DNA of 64,000 nucleotides from Romanomermis culicivorax (Eukaryota > Nematoda > Enoplea > Mermithida > Mermithidae). The stretch's first letter is position 1; the number at the start of each line of letters is the position of its first letter. The notes below the pieces were generated by a model. It saw only the letters and a list, made by a program, of their open reading frames with translations. It searched no databases and had not been told where the DNA came from. Shown piece by piece: positions 55,225 through 64,000 of the stretch. A program made the position numbers and the translations under genes. The DNA lies in NCBI GenBank assembly GCA_963922205.1, contig CAWUHX010000235.1, forward strand, positions 413,918-477,917. The letters run 5' to 3'.

Positions 55225-55460
55225 AATATAATGGACCCAGACCTGAAATAGGACCCGAAATTACCCGACCATTTTGCTGGACCTGGACCCAGACCCGGAC
55301 CTGATATTCTCAAAATTTTGGACTGGGACCCGGACCCGGACTAGATATTCTCAAAATTTTGGACCCGGACCGGGGCCTGATATTCTTAAAATTTTGAACC
55401 TGGACCTGGACCCGGACCCGATTTTCGTAAAATTTTGGACCCTATACATCTCCAGTGTAC
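55225..55460 (+). repeat. GGACCCGGACC array (family G)
   Basis: About six units of 35-45 bp with GGACCCGGACC and GATATTCTCAAAATTTTGG. It ends ATACATCTCCAG, the complement of the TAGAGATGTA-type end. The array abuts the truncated LTR at 55474. Confidence 0.7.
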
Positions 55461-55473
55461 GTTATGTATTTAG

Positions 55474-58400
55474 ATTGATGCGTTAGCATCTACATTACAT
55501 TTCCCTCCTTTCGAAGTTGAACGTCCTCGTTCAAGGGGGTCGAGGGAGAGAGGATTTTCGGGTCGAAGACTTGGAGGAATAGGGGAAATGGGGATTTTGT
55601 CTGGACGATTGACCCTCTGGTTGTATATGAATGGGAATTGCCTTGACTGATATCAGCTTTCTTAAGCTGCTCAACTTTTTGTTTGATGCTTTGTTCTGTT
55701 TTTGGTGGTTTCCTAAAAAGGGGTCTGTGGCTGTGTTTACAATTACTTGTATCAATGCTGTGGGAGACAAGTGTCCTGCGACTCACATGCGTTTTCGATT
55801 CAATGTAAAGGGGATATTTGGATAAAAATTTGATTATCTCAGCTTTTTCCGTTTCATACTTGTCACTCTTGGTCCATTCTACTTTGCCTTTTACCCATGT
55901 GAATGTATCGAGCCATTTTTGTTTGTCTTGGGTAGGGCGGGTGAATTTTTCTCTGGAAGGGGACAAGAAACAGGGGCGATGCATGTGTCAGGATAGAGGA
56001 TTTGGGGCTTGCTGACGTCGTTTGAGACAGAAATGCAGATACCACTATTTTTACTCTGGAAAATTCTAGCTGCAAAATGAATTTTACGATTTTTTCATGC
56101 TTTGGGGGTAGGAAGAAAAGTTTTTCGCTGTGGGCATGTGTAGGGGTCTGTGGTGGGGCCCTGCAACTGTGAAAACATCAGGCATTCCTTTTTGTATGCT
56201 GGTTCAGAATTAGACGTCTCACTGGCTCCAGGATGTTTACGTTTCTGTGCAATTTTACAGTTTTCTGGTAGGGGGGGGTATTGATTTCAACATGTCACTG
56301 CTTTTTGGTGATGCAATTTTTGAAGTGCTGCCTGTATCAGGAAGGGGTATGTCAAGGACGTACTGGCAGTCAAAATGCTTATGACTGTTGGGCATAATTG
56401 TATTTAAAGCATGTTGAAGTCGATGCTGGACAGTGGGCAATGTGGAGTATAAGGCTGGGTCATCAATGTTCATTTGTGGTGGGGGTAGTCTCTCTTCAAT
56501 GAAATTTTGGATGTTATGGGTCATTTGGTTGGGGCAATATCTACTCGTGTGACCTTCCTGCTTGCAAAGAAAACATTCTACATTGGAGTAGCTTTTGGAT
56601 ATGCAATGGCTGGATCGGTGACCTGTCTGATAACAGTGAATGCATCTGCTTTTACAGTCTCGAGTCATGTGATTACTCCTAAAGCAAATTTCGCATGATT
56701 TCTGAGTACCTGGCGAATTACAATTTCTGGCGAAATGCCCGACTTGACTGAATGAAAACATGTGATCTGTCTCAAATTACTGTTATCATGCTGGGGTTGA
56801 GTTTGAGAATTTCACATTATTTGCAATTGCAACTCCGTGACTTGTTGCTCCAACTTATGTAGGATTCCCTGCTGTTCAGTGCGGCTGCCTAATGAAAAAA
56901 TGGGTTCTGGTTTGGGGGACATGAAGGGTATGGGGTTAGATTTTAATCCATTTCTGAAAATTTGTTGTTCGACATAAGCTGCCTCGTCAAACATTTCTGT
57001 TAGGTTTGCGAATCGTTTGTACTTCAGTGCCTCTCTAATTTCGGTCTGCATGCCTTCCATGAAAAGGGGTTTGATTATCATCTCACGTGCGTCTGAATTG
57101 AAATTGGGGTAAGCAAGGGTTGCAAGATGTTCAAGGTCAAACAAAAATCCAACTACAGTTTCCGATCTTTTTTGTTTCCATTCCCGCAAAAAATGTTGGT
57201 GTAAATCAGTGTCCCTATGGTCGGGGAAACATGCTTGTAATGCAGTTTTATACTGTTCATACGTTTAGGGTGGGTTTTCAGAATTTTCTAAATTTTTAAA
57301 TTTTGCTCCGCACCACCCAAATGAATTTCAAAACATGCTAATTTTAATTGCCCGTCAGTATCTTTCATGCCTAGGAGTATCATAAATTGCTCCAGTGGTT
57401 TGCTCCATTCACCAAAATGTTGGGTTACTCCACCCCTAAATACTGTATGTTTTGCATAAAAATTGTTTGTGATATTGTTACAAATATTGGCTGTTCTTAA
57501 ATTGTAGATTAGGGTGGGATTCACAGTGTTTTGGCTTAATTGTGTGCGTAGAGTTCGAAAATGTTCTGCAAAAAGTTCGTTGATTTGCTCTCTTACAATT
57601 TCTCCTAAGTGGTCTTGTGTATGGTGGGTCATTTTCAATTTGTGTTTGGGTGAGTGCTTTGAAATTACACTTTTTGCTTTGTGTTCGATTCGTAGGAATG
57701 TGTTACTCAATGTTTCATTAACTGCTTTTTCCAGTTTCGATGCTTACGAATTACTTATCACTCTACAGTGGGGGAAAATGCTTTCGATTTACTAAAATTA
57801 CTTGCCATGATTGCCCGGACAAGGATGCACCTTAATGGGGCAGGGAGTTCCAATAGTTATGGTAGGGTACAGTCTCCAAAAATATGTAATGCCCAGTTTC
57901 TCTACTCTACTTTTACTTGGTCCCAAAAATGATTTCGCTTGCTCACGGTCCTCGGGGACGTGATGATAAGGAATGGCGATGACAATAATAAAATGACAAT
58001 TAATATAAACGAACAACTTGCTGACGATTGCGTCTTGCTGATGCACAATACTAACAACGCTTTTTGCTCCACCCAAAACGAGTATCGTATAAAAACACAA
58101 CACGATTTTAAATCTGCATAAAATCTACATAAAAAATCTGCCTTTTTCCCCATTTTCTTGTCTTTTATATTGCTTCTTTGAACCACACCTTCGGGCCATG
58201 GGAGGTTAGCTTCCGTCTGCTCACCTGACCAATCATTGCTTCGCTTACCTGCTTCTGCTTACTGTGTGCTTCTATCGCCACACCTTTATGCTTTAATTCA
58301 CGCTTAATTTCCATGCTTACATGCTTTAATCTACAGTATGCTTAGCCATGCCTATATGTTTTTAGTTTTTCATGTGTTTTTCAGTTTTCCATGCCTTCTA

Positions 58401-58666
58401 CCTAAATCTTGTGCCTGGGTCAGGGTTTCTGTATTTTCTACATGGGCAGTGTGTTTACGCCTCTGGGGGGAATTATTGTACCTACAGAATGTATGTTTTC
58501 ATGTGAGTTATGAGGGCCAGGTGCCTATGTGCAAATAATTATGTACATCTTAATTGGGTCAATGGGGTGTGGGACGATCAAAACAGAGTGATTCACATAA
58601 ATTTATATGAATGTTTGGGTGTGAATTCCAGACACCCTTGATTGATGTGTTAGCATCTACGTTACA
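55474..58666 (-). pseudogene. Gypsy-like LTR retrotransposon, gag with deleted pol
   Basis: Minus strand. A putative 5' LTR begins TGTAACGTAGATGCTAAC at 58666. A gag frame follows at 57710-56255: an N-terminal helical region, a matrix/capsid-like segment, then tandem CCHC knuckles (CEICFRSNHMTRDC, CIHCYQTGHRSSHC, CFLCKQEGHTSRYC). Further frames at 55984-55490 include a short pol-like stretch (IKQKVEQLKKADIS) and end NEDVQLRKEGNVM, with TAG overlapping a second TGTAATGTAGATGCTAAC at 55499. Only about 26 bp of that 3' LTR survive. The protease, most of RT, RNase H and integrase are missing. Frames are broken, so it is inactive. Confidence 0.78.
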
Positions 58667-58899
58667 ATACCTACATGCATGTTCTTTGTTTCTTTTTTCC
58701 CTTATTGGCTCATTCCCTTTTTTATTCTTATTTTGAACCACTTTTTGTTGAATTTTTTCAGGTTATGTACTTTCCTCCTATTTTTTTACCTATCTTCTAT
58801 TGTGTTTTTTTGCTTATTGTCTCTTTATTATTTGTTTTTTGTTCTGCCTTTAGTACTCAAGACACGATTTCTGAGAGGTTCTACTTTCCCTATGATAAG

Positions 58900-60215
58900 T
58901 TGAAAATTAATTATACCTCAATACTTTGTCGATTTGCATGTCGACTTCCAATTGGGGCTTTGCCAGCAACAGGGTATCCAATACACAGAATTCAAACTCT
59001 CCATTCAGCCCTGGAAAAGCCCTGCCAATGGCAATGCTAATGCTTTGTTACACCTCTCATGACATTGATGATGCCTCCCACCATAGGCCAGGAGGAAATG
59101 TCATGATGATACAGCAGATCGACCTCTTTACTCTCCAAAGAGTAGACCCTCACCTCAAACCCATCATTGAAAGCATCCAACCAAACCCTAGCTGTTCACT
59201 TATGCATGTGTTAAGGAGTGCTTCTAACCTTTCCTTAATGGGATACAATATTTCATTTATTCTCCAATGTTCACAAATCACCACAGAATAATCCCGAAAA
59301 TAAAAATCATCAGAATAAGAAGAAGAATAATAATAAGGTATCTAAAAATGTTTTATTCATATAGTTTCTTATCAGGTTTGGCCTAGATTACTCACGGGGT
59401 TCTGTTTATCAGCTTCATGAAAGTTTACTCTAGTTGCTAACCGAGGCTAGCTAGAAGTTTCTCATAATTCTTTACTGTGGATCGCTAGCCGAGGCTAGTT
59501 GTAGTTTACTTTTGATTAGAATGGTCAATATGAACTTGACCAAAATTTTCGGACAGGCTTGGTGGTTTCTCAAACAACAATGATAATAAATTAAAATGCA
59601 AACGTAGTTGCTCGAAATAATATTTTGTTTCTCAATGAACAAACAGCATAAAAAACATGATGGAATTTTGTTTCCATGAAGTGGTTGCTGTTCTTCACTC
59701 ATGTACATACACACTGACTGGGAAGAACACCTCCCATATGCAGTGTTTGTGGTAAACATACACCAGAATGAGACCACAGGGTACTCCCCCTTTGAATTCA
59801 TGTATGGACAAACTTCTGGGCTACCAATTGACTCAGCCTTCACCTTTACCTCACCTGCACACATTGTACTCATGGCCACCTATAATATGGAGGTCAAGTG
59901 TCACTTCACTAAAGCCCTGACCATCATCCAAAACAAATTTGAAGGCACAGGACGCCTGCACCTGAACTTATAATTCCAATGCCAGAGATGCCTCATACAA
60001 GTAGGGGACTTGGTACGGAAACACAGTACATCCAGAAAACTTGACCTTACCCTGTAACTGCTCCCAGTTTACACTATACCCAATGCAGTCATAGAAGCAG
60101 CATACCCCAGTGTCACCATTGAGTGTGGCACCAGCAAAGTTGAGGTGGTCCCCATGAACAGGCTTAAGCATTACCACCTGTCCACTGACATTCCAGTAAT
60201 GCTATTGGATTAGCC
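58900..60215 (+). pseudogene. Gypsy-like pol fragment: RNase H end and integrase
   Basis: Plus strand, several frames. At about 58940-59040 is an RNase H C-terminal motif (YTEFKLSIQPWKSPANGNAN; compare the Gypsy YxFxIxYRPGKxNxNADALSR pattern). At 59095-59200 is the linker (IDLFTLQRVDPHLKPIIES). At 59715-59850 is integrase (LPYAVFVVNIHQNETTGYSP, FEFMYGQTSGLPID). At 60000-60180 is a C-terminal module (VGDLVRKHSTSRKLDL ... VPMNRLKHYH). Stops at about 59291, 59971 and 60057, and shifts, make it inactive. Orientation is opposite to the gag at 55.5-57.7 kb. Confidence 0.78.
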
Positions 60216-61485
60216 ATGCATCTCAGATGCAATACCAGAGGTCATATCTGCCAATCAGGACCATACATGCATGTGCGGGGTTTGGGGTGTTTCAACCCAC
60301 AGCTCACTTTGATTGACCCACAGCAGATTCTTGCTGATCCCCAGCAGATTTCACTACCCCAGCAATGATCAAGAAGATGACGAAGGAAAATGCACTAGAG
60401 AAAAGAGAAAGTCATCATAAAAATGGAAATGATGCTTCAGATTAACAATTTTTCTAAACAAATCATATTTGATTCCAAAAAAATAACATCAAAACTTTAA
60501 AAAGTGATTCTTGGCAAATAGTTTCACATATCTGACAACCATAAAATCAAGAATATGCTGATTGGATGTTAGAAGACCTTTCTAAAATCTTTTTTTCATT
60601 ATTGAGAATGAGAATTAATCTTGTATTCCACTCTCTGTCCTGGCTGACCCTCAGCTGATATTCTATGCTGTGCATATATGCTCAGGATCCCCTTTGTACT
60701 TTTGCAATGACGTCATTGATTGAATGAGACATGGGTCTCAATCTTAATGCTGAAGCGGATGACACCAATGCCACCATGCCTGGACCACAATAGGATGATC
60801 AATTGGATGCGAACCACCACCACTTCAAGGACAGGGTCATCCTTCTCTGAAGGCCTGCCATGTCACAAGTAGTCACGCATGTGATCTTATGGTATACCTA
60901 AATTTCTTACAGTATGCCTGCTTGTTGTCACTTGTGTCCACTTTCATGTTTGCATCTTTTTATAACTATTTTTGTACTTGACAAACGACTCTATCAAACA
61001 GTCCCTGACTCCCCAGAGACTTCCTTCTTGCATCTTTACATGAATGCATGCACACTGGCATCATCTCTACTAGAAAGGCCAGTGCAAACTATTTTTGGCC
61101 TTCAACTCAACCAGCTTCGTCTCTACTGCAAGAAGCATCAATGATTACTGTAGCCTCCTCCTGCTACCATACTCCAGAGTGGCTGACACACCTACTCCCA
61201 CTAGCAAGAATTCCAATTTTTGCACCACCATACTTGTATTTTGATACTACAGAGTATTTTCAAATAGCATCAGCCCGATCTTGAAATATCGCTTAGCTAG
61301 CAAGACCACTGAAAAATGCCAAAAAATCATCAATTTTCAAACTTTGGCATACTGTAGCGGCGCGAATATTCGTTTACAAGCAAAACGAATGGTACAATGG
61401 AACTCAGGGCACGAAAATACCCAAAATATCTGATTTTGAGGTATGGTTAATTTTCAACTTATTATAGGGAAAGTAGAACCTCTCA
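60216..61485. other. Sequence downstream of Gypsy fragment, unassigned
   Basis: GC content stays a little higher than surrounding introns and CCCCAGCAGATT words recur at 60330-60360. This may be decayed Gypsy 3' sequence. No recognisable frame. Confidence 0.35.
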
Positions 61486-61489
61486 GAAA

Positions 61490-61839
61490 TCGTGTCTTAA
61501 ATACGTATCAAGATAAAATATTGAAGATTACCAATTGAAACATGAGATGATACGTTTAAGATTATGAAAACTATTAAAGATTAAATGATAAGTGAAGGTA
61601 GCCATGTTAGAGGCCGCACCTGAGCTAGGAAATAAATAATAATGCTGATTAAATTAATAACCGACGCCAAGCGCCGAAAAGTTTTGAGATTATGACCTTC
61701 TAGGATGCACCGAAATGCATTTTTTCGTTATCAGATGTTATCAAACACATGGCTCAAAAACTTCTGCACCAGTGCAGAAATAAAAAAATATTCTGCACGA
61801 AGCCTAAAAAGTCTGCACTGTGCAGAAGAAAAAACACTG
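61490..61839 (-). mobile_element. Partial B element, TGCAC variant
   Basis: Reverse B-core 5' half (61500-61720, with CCGACGCCAAGCGCCG) followed by CTGCACCAGTGCAG and CTGCACTGTGCAG palindromes. It ends AGAAAAAACACTG at 61839. The other end is missing. Confidence 0.65.
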
Positions 61840-61859
61840 CAGAAAACTATTCAAAGGTT

Positions 61860-62399
61860 TTCACTATGTTTTTAGGGTGAAAAATCATTTTTGTGTCATT
61901 GGTACAATTTTTTGGCTCTTTGTGCCCATTGGCACAAATGTCCGTGCACAAAAAACTGTCGCCCTAGCCTTTTTTGCACACAACAACCCAAGGTTATTTT
62001 TGCACACAGCAACCAGATTTCGAGGTGCACAACCAAATTTTTTCTGTGAAATTGCACAGTGCAACCTGAAGCCTGACTGCCCTTTTGATTAGATTATAGG
62101 GTCTCCTGTCGGGAGATGCATTTTTATGCGTTATAAAGTGGAAAATAGTTAAAAATTTTCCGGCGCTACATGCCGGATTTTAAATATTTAATAATTTTTC
62201 TATCTTATTCCAGTGTGCGGTTAACAAGTGTCATTCTAGCTAATACTTATAGCTTATAATTATATGTATTACTGCAGCTGGTGCACACTACCCTGTAGCG
62301 TTATAATGATAAGTGTATGTACGGTATATTTGTCAGATTATTGATTACTGTAGCAGAATGATCAACTTGCTCATCAAATTTCAAAATAGCCACAAGAAG
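61860..62399. repeat. Family C word remnant and unassigned DNA
   Basis: GTGCCCATTGGCACAAATGTCCGTGCAC at 61921-61948 is a family C palindrome. A TGCACA-rich stretch follows to 62070. A CCGGCGCTACATGCCGG hairpin lies at 62159-62175. Confidence 0.5.
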
Positions 62400-62454
62400 C
62401 TAAAAACGCGTCAAACGGCAGGGACACCATCTTGGGAGGCTTGGGCACGACCAC

Positions 62455-62640
62455 ACGACCCGCGGGAGGTCAAGGGGTAAGGCGCCGCACAATTTCTTGC
62501 AAATTGCGCTGGTTCTTGAAATCTTTTCAATAATTTGATTAAAATATTGACTACTAAAATGAGCATTAAGTGCGACACATTGTGAGGGGCCAGGCCACAT
62601 GCCCCGCGGGAGGTCAAGGGGTAAGGCGCTGCACATATTC
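62455..62640. repeat. Direct repeat of a GC-rich segment
   Basis: CCGCGGGAGGTCAAGGGG plus TAAGGCGC(C/T)GCAC occurs at about 62459-62492 and again at 62602-62635, about 143 bp apart. It lies in otherwise AT-rich DNA. It may be part of a tandem or terminal repeat of an unidentified element. Confidence 0.65.
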
Positions 62641-63570
62641 CTGCAAAATTTTTATTTTTAATATGTTTTTTCTTATATTTTCTTGTTTTTATGGTTTTTT
62701 ATATTTGTTTTTTCTTCTTATTTTTTCGTGTTTTCTTAATCAATTTTTTTAGTTTTTGTGTTTTTTGTTTTTTTCTCGGTTTTATGTGTTTTCTTCCAGA
62801 TTCTTCTATTCTTCTGCTAGCTGTCTGTGTTTTTACTCATTTTTTTCTTTTTCTTTTTATTTTCTTTGTTTTTTCTTTATTTGTGTTTTACTTTTTCAAC
62901 TGTTTTCGTTTTTTCAATAAAAAATGATAGTCTATGCTGGCATTTTTATTTTTTGTGCTTCACTTTCTTTCTGTTTTTTTTGTTTTACTTGCTTTCTGAT
63001 TTTTATTTGCTATGTTTTTTTTCTAGAAAAAAATGCGGATTTTATTTTTTGTTCTTTTTGTTTGCTTTTCTTCCGTTTTTCTAGTTTGTTGTTTTTTGTT
63101 GATTTCTATCATGTTTTGTGTGAAAATTATAGTTCATGATTATTTTTTGTTTTTTTTGTTTTTATTTTTTCAAAGTGTTTTTGTTTTTTCAATAAAAAAT
63201 TGTAGTTTATGCTAACAGTTTTGGTGTGTTGCCTGCTTTTCGCTTTTTTTAATTTTTTATTTATTCTTTTTTGTGTTTTTTATTGTTTTTTTGTCAAGTT
63301 TTTCAGTATTTTGGCTTAAAAATTGTAGTTTATGATCAAATTTTTTTGTTTTTTGTGTTTTATTTTTTTGTTCTCTTTTTTGTTGATTTTTTGTTTTTTT
63401 GATTGTAAAATTAAAGTTCATGGTGAAATTTTTGGTTTTTTGAATTTTATTTGTTTTTGTGGTTTATTTTACGTCAAAAAATGTTTTTTTCGTAATTTTT
63501 TAATCTGTTTTTTCGCTTTTTTGTAGTTCATTTCTACGTTTTTTAGTTTTCGGAAATTTTTTTCGGAAAA
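62641..63570 (+). repeat. T-rich low-complexity tract with degenerate units
   Basis: About 930 bp are dominated by T with scattered G. A recurring unit AAAATTGTAGTTTATG(A/C)T appears at about 62922, 63122, 63196, 63318 and 63405, twice preceded by GTTTTTTCAATAAAAAAT. The Phe-rich open frames are artefacts. Confidence 0.75.
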
Positions 63571-64000
63571 ATTGTGCATTGTGTCACATTAAACAGAATG
63601 TGGAGCCATGTCACATTAACTGAATTTGGTGATCAGTCACATTGACGGGCAAACCCGTACCATATCCCATAGGAAACATGGCCATGACACGGTAGGTGAC
63701 ATGCTGTGACCCCGTGGGGTGGCTCCAGTGATGTATTCTGTTTCGGGAACCCAACCCAGCTGGTACTACCACAGGTTAACCTATGGTGTACCTCGGCCTT
63801 GTCCTGGGGTTAATGCTGTAGAATAATGGACAACGCGGCCGGGTCGGGGGTGTCAATCCCTAATCCTCATTCTACGGAATGGGGGACGGTGCCATTCGGG
63901 GAATGGCTTACTGTAGGGGACCCGATTGTTAACCTAAATCCCCTTTATTGGCCCTGACCTTAAGGGTCTGAGGGCTTTCTTAACTGAGGGTCCTTCCGAG
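63571..64000. other. G+C-rich segment, unidentified, cut by window end
   Basis: A sharp change to balanced composition, with TGTCACATTAA repeats at 63574, 63609 and (variant) 63635. GGGG/CCCC blocks and no open frame follow. It may be the 5' UTR of a retroelement continuing beyond the window. No match recognised. Confidence 0.35.

Noticed and set aside
62691-63526. Phe-rich frames resembling membrane proteins
   Set aside because: Any T-rich low-complexity DNA translates to Phe/Leu runs; several frames overlap.
1-64000. CRISPR arrays, operons, tRNA or rRNA genes
   Set aside because: The repeats are dispersed transposons and minisatellites without regular spacer structure. No cloverleaf or rRNA signature was recognised, though small RNA genes could be missed by eye.

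Overview
The window looks like a gene-poor, repeat-rich stretch of an AT-rich invertebrate nuclear genome. Evidence is a plus-strand gene with many GT-AG introns and remnants of hAT, LINE and Gypsy elements. The protein style and element mix suggest an arthropod, perhaps an insect, but no sequence here fixes the taxon. I see no prokaryotic genes, tRNA, rRNA or CRISPR array.

One host gene dominates. Coding exons on the plus strand run from an ATG at 8980 to a stop at 53488. Fifteen exons can be joined with every splice phase matching, giving about 1,445 residues. The first ten exons (8980-23286) are well supported. The last four (32601-53488) are also mutually consistent. The link between the two blocks, through a candidate exon at 24497-24707, rests on a weak donor, so these may be two genes. 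A CpG-rich block at about 8330-8560 is the likely promoter or 5' UTR. The N-terminal two thirds is Ser/Asp/Asn-rich and looks disordered; the C-terminal third looks helical and globular. I do not recognise the protein with confidence.

Introns and flanks are packed with nested transposons, several dated against one another by target-site duplications (TSDs). (1) Elements I call B and C have ends CA(C/G)TG followed by a T run, then a palindromic word that differs between copies. (2) Family A is a MITE of about 400 bp with CATACATGTAA ends and 8-bp TSDs. (3) Family D is G-run rich and begins CATACCTGTA. (4) Family E is a further dispersed repeat. (5) Family G has TAGAGATGTA-type ends and short-word arrays. 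(6) There is a foldback element with arms of about 300 bp. (7) There is a Harbinger-like MITE with a TAA duplication.

Coding relics are a 5'-truncated LINE at 27373-29411, a minus-strand ZBED-type hAT transposase at 38050-40200, and Gypsy pieces in opposite orientations at 55474-60215. The right end (62640-63570) is an extreme T-rich low-complexity tract, followed by an unidentified G+C-rich segment.

The most unusual signal is the B/C set: one element architecture whose subterminal palindromic word has been replaced repeatedly.
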